Origin: DATIXJ01 sp963714795 | Lineage (GTDB): Bacteria; Bacteroidota; Ignavibacteria; UBA10030; SZUA-254 | Assembly: GCA_963714795.1 (NCBI GenBank) | Contig: CAVQPS010000010.1 | Coordinates: 372,001 to 436,000, forward strand | Direction: 5' to 3' | Length of the DNA: 64,000 bases | Shown here: positions 1 to 7,447 of the stretch, one piece after another | Position numbering within the stretch: the stretch's first letter is position 1 | Layout of the letters: the number at the start of each line of letters is the position of its first letter | Position numbers and translations under genes: made by a program | The notes under the pieces: generated by a model | Database searches by the model: none | What the model was told of the DNA's origin: nothing | What the model saw: only the letters and a program-made list of their open reading frames with translations

Positions 1-254
1 ATTCGATCAACAATACCGACGATGCTTGCATCGACGGGCGCCATTTCCACCGGCAACGGAATTGTTGCTTCCCGTGCCGTTATGTAAAACACCGTTTCAC
101 CCGGTCCCGCTCCGACCGTATCGACGGCAACGATCGGATCGCCGACGATTTCGCGCCGGGCATTTAAAGGCTGTATAAATTGCAACTTCAAACTCTCCAA
201 CGATTGGTCTTTTCGTGTCGCCCAAACGGTTCCGATGACCTTTGCGAAAAACAT
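1..254 (-). CDS. EutN/CcmL-family microcompartment vertex protein, 3' end beyond window
   Basis: BMC-P family protein: these form the pentamers that cap the vertices of bacterial microcompartment shells. The visible 84 residues begin MFFAKVIGTVWATRKDQSL and contain the family landmarks VGDPIVAVDTVGAGPGE and PVDASIVGIVDRI. They align along their length with the next gene, which starts MFLGKVVGTIWATRKDE. Family members are about 85-100 residues, so only a few C-terminal residues and the stop lie left of base 1. The start ATG is 4 nt downstream of the stop of the adjacent paralogue, which implies one transcript. Shell hexamers and most cargo are not in this window and probably lie to the left. 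Confidence 0.88.
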   Translation of the reverse strand, partial: MFFAKVIGTVWATRKDQSLESLKLQFIQPLNARREIVGDPIVAVDTVGAGPGETVFYITAREATIPLPVEMAPVDASIVGIVDR

Positions 255-258
255 TGTA

Positions 259-528
259 TCAATCCTCAATATCGAGTTTATCGACAACCGCCATAATAAC
301 GGCATCCACCGGCTTGTTTTTTGTCACCGCCGTTTGACGCGCCGAGCTTCCGCTGCACACGAGAACAACATCGCCGACGCCTGCCTGAACGGTATCGACT
401 GCAACGACGAATGTCTCTTTGACTTTATAATCGATGCCGAGATGTTTGACGATTTGAAATTTCATCCCGACCAATTCTTCGTCTTTTCGCGTCGCCCAGA
501 TTGTACCGACTACTTTACCGAGGAACAT
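259..528 (-). CDS. EutN/CcmL-family microcompartment vertex protein
   Basis: A complete 89-residue BMC-P (EutN/CcmL) protein, a structural vertex pentamer of a microcompartment shell. Seen: N-terminal GKVVGTIWATRKDE, the central VVAVDTVQAGVGDVV strand-turn-strand and the C-terminal PVDAVIMAVVDKL, all typical of the family. An AAGGA Shine-Dalgarno lies about 7 nt upstream of the ATG. It is followed after 4 nt by a second, diverged copy. Two or more BMC-P paralogues in tandem are common in metabolosome loci and rare elsewhere, so this is good evidence for a shell operon at the window edge. Which metabolosome type cannot be decided from vertex proteins alone. Confidence 0.9.
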   Translation of the reverse strand: MFLGKVVGTIWATRKDEELVGMKFQIVKHLGIDYKVKETFVVAVDTVQAGVGDVVLVCSGSSARQTAVTKNKPVDAVIMAVVDKLDIED

Positions 529-567
529 ACAGAAATCCTTTTTCGTTAATTGAAAATTCGGATATTG

Positions 568-1011
568 TCATCGATGCAGCGACGATTGCCGGCCGAGAAT
601 CTCTTCGGCTGACCGATGTTTTTTCACTGCACTCGAGGGAACGATCCGTAAATGTTTGACACCGGAAAATTCTTTGGGTTGTCCGGTTAACAATGGAAGT
701 TTGCTTTCCAAACACATACCCGCGATCATGGAATTCATTCTCGGCAATTTCAAACCGTCGGCAATTAATTTGCCGTAATATTTCGCACTTTTTGCGTTGA
801 CGCCGAGAATTTTCATTGCCGACATCGATTGTTCAACGGCACGCCGTTCGGATTCAGTGCGTGCAACGGAAAACAATTCTATGGCATTGAAAATCGTCGT
901 ATAACAAAAGAACTTCTGCATCGCCAGCCGTAACACCGATTCCTGCTCGCCATCATGAAGCAAATATTCCGTGAAAATGTCGGTATGCACAACAATTTTA
1001 GAAGCGCTCAT
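568..1011 (-). CDS. PIN-domain (VapC-like) protein with substituted active-site residues
   Basis: 147 residues with a PIN-domain layout: a first acidic residue in VVHTDIFTEYL, the second in FNAIELFSVAR, and the late motif region RMNSMIAGMCLESKLPLLTG. VapC toxins are Mg-dependent ribonucleases using three to four acids. Here the third conserved Asp (usual D-x-x-I-A-A) reads Asn, and the fourth position (usual T-x-N/D) reads TGQ, so catalysis is doubtful. Its ATG overlaps the stop of the AbrB-like gene by 4 nt (ATGA), the usual antitoxin-first toxin-antitoxin arrangement. A basic tail follows the domain. Family assignment is by motif pattern; toxin activity is unproven. Confidence 0.68.
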   Translation of the reverse strand: MSASKIVVHTDIFTEYLLHDGEQESVLRLAMQKFFCYTTIFNAIELFSVARTESERRAVEQSMSAMKILGVNAKSAKYYGKLIADGLKLPRMNSMIAGMCLESKLPLLTGQPKEFSGVKHLRIVPSSAVKKHRSAEEILGRQSSLHR

Positions 1012-1310
1012 TGCGCAGTGAACAATGTGTGTGCCCGGCGACCAAACGGTGACCGATGCGATAACGTTCCTTCGACCTCAAGAAATTGTATAACGCCTTC
1101 ACGATCCTCTAACTGCACGGTAGCAATATGTTCCACTTCCGCTTCCGTTACATGACGCTTCCGCAATTTGGAAGAAACGGTTCCGTCCGTCACGCGCACG
1201 GTGACCCGTGAGCCTGTTCGAAACCGGCGAGCGAACGCCGGCGGCAGTTTCACCGTACCGTCCTGATCGATCGTTACTTCACATTCGATTGAAGGATACC
1301 GTCGTTCCAT
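1008..1310 (-). CDS. AbrB/SpoVT-like antitoxin-type DNA-binding protein
   Basis: 100 residues. The N-terminal half (residues about 8-45) has the AbrB/MazE swapped-hairpin pattern: ECEVTIDQDGTVKLPPAFA, then RFRTGSRVTVRV. The second half (VTEAEVEHIATVQLEDRE) is a helical extension of the kind that binds a cognate PIN toxin. Known role of the family: an antitoxin that neutralises the toxin and autoregulates the operon. It precedes and overlaps the PIN gene by 4 nt, so translation is coupled. The last 20 residues are basic and lack obvious similarity. The pair sits directly upstream of the microcompartment vertex genes on the same strand, with 39 nt between the PIN stop and the next start. Confidence 0.65.
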   Translation of the reverse strand: MERRYPSIECEVTIDQDGTVKLPPAFARRFRTGSRVTVRVTDGTVSSKLRKRHVTEAEVEHIATVQLEDREGVIQFLEVEGTLSHRSPFGRRAHTLFTAQ

Positions 1311-1332
1311 CGATTGGCGTCAGGGATGAATG

Positions 1333-1527
1333 TTATGCGTAAATTTCTTTTTCGTTACACTTGCAGACCTGCACGCGGTGATGACTGAACCGGATGCTTC
1401 CTTTTTTTGACGGTTCGGAACTGACGAACAGAACCGGCTGTTTGATTGCTCCGCAGCGAGGACATTTTTTCCCCGGTTGTGCCGCAGCCTTTGCCGCTTT
1501 ATCCGCGAACGATTGTTGTTTTGCCAT
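1333..1527 (-). CDS. Small zinc-ribbon protein
   Basis: 64 residues. A basic Ala/Lys-rich N-terminus is followed by CPRCG and, about 30 residues later, a second knuckle with two Cys (VCKCNEK), consistent with one four-Cys zinc ribbon. I do not recognise a specific family. It lies 22 nt upstream of the AbrB-like gene and 31 nt downstream of the GGDEF-like gene, all on the minus strand, with an AAGGA Shine-Dalgarno before the ATG, so it is probably co-transcribed. A function in nucleic-acid or protein binding is only a guess from the fold class. Confidence 0.6.
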   Translation of the reverse strand: MAKQQSFADKAAKAAAQPGKKCPRCGAIKQPVLFVSSEPSKKGSIRFSHHRVQVCKCNEKEIYA

Positions 1528-1558
1528 ACGAAATTTTCCTTTTGATTACTGGATAGAT

Positions 1559-3562
1559 TTAATATACTCGAACTACATTACCGCCGGCTTCGGTTGCTTT
1601 ATTCAACACGGCTGCGGTATTACCGACAAGGTCTTCTTTTCTCATTCCTTCCAACACACCGCAAACGCCGATGCTGATGGTGATGGAAAATGTTTTTCCG
1701 TCGAGATTGATGACGAGACCGGCAAGGTTTTTCCGGATTTTTTCCGCCCATAAGTACGCATCATTTGCAGCGGTATTGACCAGCAGTATGCCGAAACGAT
1801 TGGCATCGAACCGGCCGACGATATCGTACGAACGAACTCCCGCCCGGATAGCTTTTGCCAGCGCCAGCATCACACGCTCGAACCCGTCCCGCGTGAACCG
1901 CTGCGTTACGTCCGAAGCTTTGTCGACCGTAATGAAAATCATCGAAAGCTCATTGGCAGCATCATCGGCTCGCTCCAGTTCTTCTTCAAGTTTCTGAAGA
2001 AAGAATTTTTTTGAATACACACCGGTCTGCGCATCGATAATAACATATTCATTGATGACATCCTGCATATAATATATTTCCAGAGCCGACGCAGTATTTT
2101 CCGCCAAACGGTAAAGGATCTCGACATCCCTGCGGGAGAAATTGAATTTCTCTTTGCTTTCAATTGTCAGGGCGCCGTAACACTTATTGAGCGAGATAAT
2201 CGGAACGGACAAGATCGATCCGGCATATCCGAATTTTTCACCGGTATAATACCGAACCGATGACGTTGTTTCGACATCATCAATATTACAATGGGCATTC
2301 GTCCGGATCACCTGTCCGACCAGGCTATCGGGAAAATCAATAATTTGCCCCGGCAGGACGAAACTTTCGCTTGTGCGGTTCGTGACCTTTTGTGTCACCC
2401 ACGCGTGCTTGCTTTCATCGTAGAGAACGATCGAAAGAAAATCCCAGTTAATCAGCTTGGATGTTTCTTCCGCAAGCGATTGAATGATTGTTCCGAGAGA
2501 AAAATCGGTTCTCACGCGATCCTGCAGGCGCCGGATGGAACTCAGCAACTCCGAATCGAGCAACAGATCGTATTTATCGTTATAACTTTTGATCAGGGCG
2601 GAAATTAATTTTGTAAATTTACCGAGCGTCAAGAGAGTTTCAGGTCCAAAATCATCGCTTGCCTTACTATCCACGGCGATCACGGCAACGGGCTGATCCA
2701 TGGCGGGATGATCTCCGCTTTTCGAAAAATAGACCGGGACTCCGATAAACGATTTCACGAGCGCCGGCCGGTCATAGTACCGGAACATTTCCATTTCCGA
2801 CATCGGGTTGACTTCATTAATAAATTCCGGTTTTCCGGTTAACGCCACATTGCTGATAAGATCCTGTCCGATGGGAAACCGACGCGATGCAAAAAAATCG
2901 GCGCTTTCCGTTATGCGCGCTTCCAGCACCATCTGATTTTTTTCACGATTTGCCCAGAAGAATGCGACGGTGTGAGCGAACAACGCTTCCTTGATAACGG
3001 CAAGAACTTTATTCAACAGAAAATCAAATTCAGTCCGCGGTTCGGAATCGCTTTTATATATTTCCGATCCGATATCGAAAAAATCGGACACGGCAAATTC
3101 TTTCTGAATGACGGAAGCCAACGGCATTGCTTCGACGTCACGCGCTTCAGGAGAACCTGCTCCCGCCTTCGTTTGTGTCACAGTCTGAGAAAATGCATGA
3201 AGCCCGGTCGGCTGGTGTGTCACCGGTATTGCTTCAATCGAAAAATTTCCTTCAGGATTTTCTTCAGAATGCGATTGAAAATCATCGAAGATTAATTTTT
3301 TCATCATCTCACTTTTTGAATGTGAACGGAAAAAGGACTTCGCGCTGCTGAAACCGATTTGAATATCGAGTTGTTTTGCACGGAACGTCGTGAAGAGCAG
3401 AACACCCGAACCTGTCAGGGCAATTAAACAGAGTATGCGTATAAAAAAAATATCGACCAGAATACCGACAATGACCGAAACTATTCCAATAACAAGAAAC
3501 AATCCCTCGCCTGCTCCCAAAGCAGTTTGAAAAAACTCTAAAACTTTGGCAATTTTCTTCAT
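1559..3562 (-). CDS. Membrane GAF-GAF protein with degenerate GGDEF domain
   Basis: 667 residues. Two hydrophobic segments near the N-terminus (about residues 18-38 and 40-58) anchor it in the inner membrane. Two GAF-type sensory regions follow (about 175-325 and 345-500), then a C-terminal GGDEF-fold domain (about 515-667, beginning DAQTGVYSKKFFLQKLEEEL and ending in the ITISIGV strand). The signature normally read GGDEF is DANRF at residues 586-590, so diguanylate cyclase activity is not expected. Such domains can act as c-di-GMP or GTP sensors or structural relays. It is divergent from the REC-HisKA gene with 182 nt between them. Confidence 0.82.
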   Translation of the reverse strand: MKKIAKVLEFFQTALGAGEGLFLVIGIVSVIVGILVDIFFIRILCLIALTGSGVLLFTTFRAKQLDIQIGFSSAKSFFRSHSKSEMMKKLIFDDFQSHSEENPEGNFSIEAIPVTHQPTGLHAFSQTVTQTKAGAGSPEARDVEAMPLASVIQKEFAVSDFFDIGSEIYKSDSEPRTEFDFLLNKVLAVIKEALFAHTVAFFWANREKNQMVLEARITESADFFASRRFPIGQDLISNVALTGKPEFINEVNPMSEMEMFRYYDRPALVKSFIGVPVYFSKSGDHPAMDQPVAVIAVDSKASDDFGPETLLTLGKFTKLISALIKSYNDKYDLLLDSELLSSIRRLQDRVRTDFSLGTIIQSLAEETSKLINWDFLSIVLYDESKHAWVTQKVTNRTSESFVLPGQIIDFPDSLVGQVIRTNAHCNIDDVETTSSVRYYTGEKFGYAGSILSVPIISLNKCYGALTIESKEKFNFSRRDVEILYRLAENTASALEIYYMQDVINEYVIIDAQTGVYSKKFFLQKLEEELERADDAANELSMIFITVDKASDVTQRFTRDGFERVMLALAKAIRAGVRSYDIVGRFDANRFGILLVNTAANDAYLWAEKIRKNLAGLVINLDGKTFSITISIGVCGVLEGMRKEDLVGNTAAVLNKATEAGGNVVRVY

Positions 3563-3604
3563 GAAATGCCGAAATTGATATAAAATATTATTGGAAAACC
3601 TTTA

Positions 3605-3633
3605 AATCTAATTAATTATACGATAAAAGTCAA
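3605..3633 (-). promoter_or_regulatory. Candidate sigma-70 promoter for the GGDEF-like gene
   Basis: On the minus strand TTGACT (3628-3633) and TAGATT (3605-3610) are separated by exactly 17 nt, 43 nt before the start codon. Spacing and -35 agree with other candidate promoters in this window. Confidence 0.45.
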
Positions 3634-3706
3634 TGTGAGTTAAAAGTCTTCAAAAAGTAAAAATTTGGCCTATTATCTTTCTCACGGAAAAAATTAATCA
3701 TTCGAA

Positions 3707-3735
3707 TTGCAATTGAAGCACATAAACGTTATAAT
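3707..3735 (+). promoter_or_regulatory. Candidate sigma-70 promoter for the REC-HisKA gene
   Basis: TTGCAA (3707-3712), 17-nt spacer, TATAAT (3730-3735), placed 9 nt before the ATG at 3745. The predicted transcript would have almost no 5' untranslated region, and no Shine-Dalgarno is visible, so leaderless initiation is possible. Confidence 0.5.
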
Positions 3736-3744
3736 TCATTAACA

Positions 3745-4419
3745 ATGAACAGCGAAAGAAATACTCTCCACATTTTACTCGTCGATGATGACGCAGAATA
3801 TGTCGACGTCATCAAACATCAACTGAAGCCCTTCCAGAACAGACAATTCGAAATAACCTGGGTTACCGACGGGGAAAAAGCATTGTCCATGCTCGAATCA
3901 GGGCCATCGTTTGATCTATTGTTAATGGATTATTTTTTACAACGGACCAACGGTGTTGAAATTGCGAAGAAAATCGCCGCCAGCAATATCAATATTCCCA
4001 TTATCCTCCTGACCTCGAACAAGGATTTCCATATTGCGATCGAGGCAATGAAATACGGGGTCAGGGAATATCTTATAAAGGAAGAAACGATAGAATCAAT
4101 TCTTCCCCGAACAATTATCAACGTTGTCGAACTCCGCCAGCTCAACGATAAGTTAGTGACGACCGAAAAACAAAAACTATTTTCACAAAAAACTGCGGAA
4201 ACGGTTCAGGAACTCGTCGTGACGATGTGTCATGAATTCAACAATCCGCTCGCAGCCATTAAAATCAGCGTGGACATTATTCTCCGTCAACAGTTGACCG
4301 ATGAACAACGGACTATTTTAACGAAACTCAATTCGAATATTTCACTGCTGGAAAAACAAATCGTCAAATTGCGGGATCTTCCGACCGAAAAATCGCAGCC
4401 CGTACCGGTCTTCAAGTAA
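3745..4419 (+). CDS. Response-regulator receiver fused to HisKA dimerisation domain, no ATPase
   Basis: 224 residues. The receiver domain (about 8-125) has the acidic pocket VDDD at residues 13-16, phospho-acceptor Asp62 in LLLMDYF, Thr90 and Lys112. A helical linker leads to a HisKA-like H-box, MCHEFNNPLAAIK, with His163. The protein ends about 55 residues later, without N, G1 or G2 boxes. It therefore carries both a phosphorylatable Asp and His but cannot use ATP itself. It resembles a phosphotransfer module or a truncated hybrid kinase. The nearest partner is the divergent GAF-GAF-GGDEF-like gene. The stop is followed by a separate promoter, so the truncation looks like a real end. Confidence 0.78.
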   Translation: MNSERNTLHILLVDDDAEYVDVIKHQLKPFQNRQFEITWVTDGEKALSMLESGPSFDLLLMDYFLQRTNGVEIAKKIAASNINIPIILLTSNKDFHIAIEAMKYGVREYLIKEETIESILPRTIINVVELRQLNDKLVTTEKQKLFSQKTAETVQELVVTMCHEFNNPLAAIKISVDIILRQQLTDEQRTILTKLNSNISLLEKQIVKLRDLPTEKSQPVPVFK

Positions 4420-4438
4420 TCACCGGCTTCGGTTTGTC

Positions 4439-4467
4439 TTGATTTTTTGCTAAAAATTTTTTATATT
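4439..4467 (+). promoter_or_regulatory. Strong candidate promoter of a 150-nt transcript
   Basis: TTGATT (4439-4444), 17-nt spacer, TATATT (4462-4467). The expected start site is about 4474, right at the ATG of the small frame at 4475. Confidence 0.55.
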
Positions 4468-4474
4468 AATCATT

Positions 4475-4579
4475 ATGAGTTTATTTCCACGATATTGTTT
4501 TGGGGGCGGTAGAAAACTCTCCCGGTGCAAGAAAAAAGCTACAACTGGATATGTGATGACAAGGAATAATGTAAAGTGA
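4475..4579 (+). CDS. Possible leaderless small protein (34 aa) or part of a small RNA
   Basis: ATG at 4475 begins a 34-codon frame (MSLFPRYCFGGGRKLSRC, then a Lys/Arg-rich tail) that ends at TGA 4577-4579. It lies at the predicted transcription start of the promoter 4439-4467, so it would be leaderless. The product would be strongly basic with two Cys. It resembles no family I know. The frame overlaps, by GTGA, a 24-codon frame (4576-4650) that runs through the terminator and overlaps the next gene by ATGA. Chance open frames of this length are common, so a non-coding RNA is equally plausible. Confidence 0.28.
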   Translation: MSLFPRYCFGGGRKLSRCKKKATTGYVMTRNNVK

Positions 4580-4595
4580 GTACGACCTGTAATTT

Positions 4596-4625
4596 TGTCC
4601 CGCCCAACAACGGGACATTTTTTTT
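4596..4625 (+). terminator. Intrinsic terminator upstream of the Nif3-like gene
   Basis: TGTCCCG (4596-4602), 8-nt loop, CGGGACA (4611-4617), followed by eight T. This is one of the clearest terminators in the window. It ends 22 nt before the next start codon. Confidence 0.75.
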
Positions 4626-4646
4626 CTCCATCCGTTCTCAAAGTGT

Positions 4647-5753
4647 ATGATTCTCGGTGACGTTCAGCGTATTATGGAATCATGGGCCCCGCGGGAAATC
4701 GCATGGGAACGGGATACCGTCGGTATTCAAATCGGATCAAAAAATCAACCGGTCCGAAAAATTCTTGTGAGCCTGGACGCAAGCGAGGAAGTCATACAAG
4801 AGGCTGTCCAAAAAAAAATCGATCTTCTCATCACGCATCACCCGTTGTTTTTTCATCACTTGCGGCGCATTTCGACGGATGACCGCACCGGCAGCATGGT
4901 GACATCACTCGTCCGAAACAGGATCGGCGTATATTCTGCCCACACGAATTTAGATTTCGCCGCAGGCGGCGTCAGCCATGCGCTTGCGTTACAATTGAAA
5001 CTCACCAATATCACGGTGCTGAAAAAAAATCTGGCAGTGCTGAAAAAGATCGTCGTGTTTGTTCCGCTGGATTATTCGGAAAAAGTGTTCGGGGCAATGA
5101 CCGATGCCGGCGCCGGCGCGATTGGAAAGTACGAAGCGTGCTCATTCGGAACAAAAGGAACGGGAACGTTCCGTGCACGGAAAGGTGCAAAGCCGTTTAT
5201 CGGAAGCGTCGGTTCGCTGGAACGAACGCCCGAAGTTCGTATCGAAGTTGTTGCACCGTCGTGGCTCGTCGAGGATGTTCTCCGGGCGATGCGATCCGTT
5301 CACCCGTATGAAGAAGTTGCGTATGATGTCTACAATCTTGCCAATACTCATGACCAATTCGGTGCCGGAGCAATCGGCGAATACAAACGGCCGATGACGA
5401 CACAAAATTTCCTCGCATCCGTGAAGCGATGGCTCGGCGCCGAAACGGTTCGATTCAGCCGGACGCGGAAAAAAACAATCCGGCGGGTTGCCGTCTGCGG
5501 CGGAAGCGGATCGGATTTATTGTCAGCGGCAATGGATGCAGACGCCGATGTCTTTGTGACAGCCGATGTCGGTTATCACCGGTTTCAAGAGGCGGAAAAC
5601 CGGATTCTGCTCGTCGACGCCGGGCATTATGAAACCGAGTTCCCGATTCTTCATCATATTGTTCAACGTCTTTCGGCAGGATGTCAGCGGCAGAACGAAC
5701 GCATCGAAATCAGTGTATCATCAAAAACTCGTAATCCGGTTTTTTCTTATTAA
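4647..5753 (+). CDS. Nif3-like dinuclear metal-centre protein
   Basis: 368 residues of the Nif3/YbgI (GTP cyclohydrolase I type 2-like) family. Seen: the N-terminal DVQRIMESWAP and VGIQIGS region, the metal-binding THHPLFF and SAHTNLD motifs, a middle inserted domain (HPYEEVAYDVYNL) typical of the long form, and C-terminal VAVCGGSGSDLL plus TADVGYHRFQEA and LVDAGHYETE, which supply the remaining ligands. The biochemical role of the family is unsettled. The next gene starts 2 nt after the stop, and pairing of Nif3 with the coiled-coil zinc-ribbon protein is frequent in bacteria. The ATG has only a weak AAAG element, so translation may be coupled to the preceding small frame. Confidence 0.9.
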   Translation: MILGDVQRIMESWAPREIAWERDTVGIQIGSKNQPVRKILVSLDASEEVIQEAVQKKIDLLITHHPLFFHHLRRISTDDRTGSMVTSLVRNRIGVYSAHTNLDFAAGGVSHALALQLKLTNITVLKKNLAVLKKIVVFVPLDYSEKVFGAMTDAGAGAIGKYEACSFGTKGTGTFRARKGAKPFIGSVGSLERTPEVRIEVVAPSWLVEDVLRAMRSVHPYEEVAYDVYNLANTHDQFGAGAIGEYKRPMTTQNFLASVKRWLGAETVRFSRTRKKTIRRVAVCGGSGSDLLSAAMDADADVFVTADVGYHRFQEAENRILLVDAGHYETEFPILHHIVQRLSAGCQRQNERIEISVSSKTRNPVFSY

Positions 5754-5755
5754 CC

Positions 5756-6502
5756 ATGAAGGGTAACTCCGTGGAAACTACGTTAAAATATCTCTTTGCA
5801 TTACAGCAAGTCGATTCACAACTTCAGGAAGTCGAAGAATTAAAAGGCGACCTGCCCGGCATTGTCAGCTCTATGGAATCTCGATTGAAAGAAAGCAAGA
5901 ACAAACTCAAAGAGCTTCAAGCGACATTAAAGCAGGCCAAAATCGATCGTGACAATGCCGATGTGGAAATCATCAATTATTCGGAAAAGGTTGAGAAATA
6001 CAAAAGCCAGCAACTGAACGTCAAATCCAATAAACAGTATGATGCGTTGACCAAAGAAATTGAAAACGCGGAACGGCAATCCGTAAAACTTGAAAAAGAT
6101 ATGGAGTTGCTGGAAGGAAAAATGGAAGCGGCAAAAAAAGAAATTGAATCGTTAACCGCCCAGGTGGAAACGGCAACGGAAGAATTTGAAGAACGAAACA
6201 AGGAATTAAAGGAAGTCAACAAGGAACACGAAAAAGAAGAATTGAAACTCAAACACGAACGCGAAAAATTACTCGCACGGCTCGAAGATGCGGATCTTGA
6301 GCGGTACGAGCGGATCAAAAAAGCGAAGAGCGGCATGGCGGTCGTTCCGGTAAAACGCGGCGCCTGCGGCGGTTGCTTTAATCGTGTTCCTCCGCAAAAG
6401 ATTTTAGAGATACGGCAGAATTTACAACTGTATACGTGCGAGCACTGCGGCAGGATCCTTGTATCGGATCATATTGTTGAGGTGAATGCTGTCCATTCAT
6501 GA
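5756..6502 (+). CDS. Coiled-coil C4 zinc-ribbon protein (CT398/DUF164-like)
   Basis: 248 residues. A long, charged, heptad-rich coiled coil (about residues 10-185) is followed by a C-terminal zinc ribbon with CGGC and CEHC knuckles around VPPQKILEIRQ. This is the architecture of the CT398/YbgI-partner family, whose members have been linked to type III secretion or sigma-54 in Chlamydia but have no agreed general role. It follows the Nif3-like gene by 2 nt and overlaps rnhA by 4 nt, so the three are an operon. A GTG at 5771 has an AAGGGT Shine-Dalgarno 7 nt upstream and may be the true start; the ATG at 5756 has none. Confidence 0.85.
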   Translation: MKGNSVETTLKYLFALQQVDSQLQEVEELKGDLPGIVSSMESRLKESKNKLKELQATLKQAKIDRDNADVEIINYSEKVEKYKSQQLNVKSNKQYDALTKEIENAERQSVKLEKDMELLEGKMEAAKKEIESLTAQVETATEEFEERNKELKEVNKEHEKEELKLKHEREKLLARLEDADLERYERIKKAKSGMAVVPVKRGACGGCFNRVPPQKILEIRQNLQLYTCEHCGRILVSDHIVEVNAVHS

Positions 6503-6915
6503 TAGTGTATGCTTACACGGATGGTGCCTCGCGCGGGAATCCGGGCGAAAGCGGTATCGGGATTCTGCTTCGCGATGAAAATGGTGCGGAATTGTTTGCC
6601 GGTTGCGGTTATATCGGGACAGCCACAAACAACGTTGCGGAATATGAGGCGTTACTTGCCTGTCTTCAAAAAGCGGTATCCCTGCAATGCGAAAAACTTG
6701 TGGTACATTCCGACAGCGAATTGATGGTCCGTCAAGTGCAGGGGAAATACAAGGTAAAAAATAAATCCTTGCAACGGTATTTTCAAAGAGTTCAAAAGAT
6801 GCTTGCATCGGCACCGTTCGATTTCAGCATCGTTCATGTTATGCGTGAAGAAAATCGTGATGCCGACCTTCTGGCAAATGCCGGCATCGACAACCGACAA
6901 CCGCTTACAATTTGA
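6499..6915 (+). CDS. rnhA: Ribonuclease HI-like protein
   Basis: 138 residues with the RNase H fold: YTDGASRGNPGESGIG supplies the first catalytic Asp, NNVAEYEALLACL the Glu, VHSDSELMVRQVQG the second Asp, and REENRDADLLAN the last Asp. The family cleaves RNA in RNA-DNA hybrids. It is the short stand-alone form without a hybrid-binding domain, close to the reverse-transcriptase-like RNase HI group. The start overlaps the preceding stop by ATGA. It ends 63 nt before the RNase P RNA. Confidence 0.85.
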   Translation: MIVYAYTDGASRGNPGESGIGILLRDENGAELFAGCGYIGTATNNVAEYEALLACLQKAVSLQCEKLVVHSDSELMVRQVQGKYKVKNKSLQRYFQRVQKMLASAPFDFSIVHVMREENRDADLLANAGIDNRQPLTI

Positions 6916-6922
6916 TTTTTTT

Positions 6923-6950
6923 CTATCCGGTCATCATATCCGGATAGTTT
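6923..6950 (+). terminator. Hairpin between rnhA and rnpB, possible terminator
   Basis: CTATCCGG (6923-6930), 9-nt loop, CCGGATAG (6940-6947), then only TTT. A T-run precedes it, so it could also terminate minus-strand transcripts. The stem is perfect but the tail is weak. Confidence 0.4.
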
Positions 6951-6978
6951 ACGACAAAATTTAATTCAAACTCCTTAG

Positions 6979-7428
6979 AGACTGCGCATCGTGCAATCGC
7001 CCCGTCACTATTCTTCGAATAGTGACGGGGAGGAAAGTCCGAACTCCAAAGGACAGGATACCTCCTAACTGAAGGATGCTGTTTGTGCAAACAAGCGGCA
7101 ATGGATAGTGTCACAGAAAATATACCGTCCCGTCCCGTTCTTTTGAACGGGACGGGGTAAGGGTGAAAAGGCGAGGTAAGAGCTCACCATCCCGTTAGAG
7201 ATAACGTGGATCGACAAACCCTATCCGGAGCAAGACCATGTATGTTTTGCGAACCGGTACTACCGGTGGAATGCTGTCCGTATTCCGCTCTTTATCGAAG
7301 AACCGCAAAACGGGTAGGTCGCTAGATCCAGCACGCAAGTGCCGGACCAGATAAATGATTGCAATCCCGTCGCTCACAGTGTGAGTGACGGGATACAAAA
7401 TTCGGCTTATAGATGCGCAGCCTTTCAT
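6979..7428 (+). ncRNA. rnpB: RNase P RNA (type A)
   Basis: The catalytic RNA of ribonuclease P, which matures tRNA 5' ends. Seen: terminal P1 pairing of GACTGCGCATC (6980-6990) with GATGCGCAGCC (7412-7422), the universal GAGGAAAGTCC at about 7030, the GAAAAT and GGTGAAAAGGCGAGGTAAGAG core at 7127-7192, and the AGATAAATGATTG and TTCGGCTTAT 3' elements. A long perfect hairpin (about 6999-7030, CCCCGTCACTA arm) and two more GC-rich hairpins make up variable helices. A run of nine T follows P1 and probably terminates it. Ends are estimated to within a few bases. Confidence 0.93.
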
Positions 7429-7447
7429 TTTTTTTTAACAACGAACT

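Larger units (their letters stand above)
4474..4625 (+). ncRNA. Candidate small RNA or attenuated leader
   Basis: A stand-alone unit: good promoter just upstream, about 150 nt of sequence without a long gene, then an intrinsic terminator 22 nt before the Nif3-like start codon. It could be a small RNA or a leader whose terminator controls the downstream operon. I could not match it to 6S, SRP RNA or a known riboswitch consensus. Confidence 0.4.

Noticed and set aside
4450..4641. 63-codon minus-strand frame before the Nif3-like gene
   Set aside because: Spans the terminator and promoter of the plus-strand unit and has no recognisable product.
7195..7428. Open frame on the minus strand
   Set aside because: Lies within the RNase P RNA and has no coding features.
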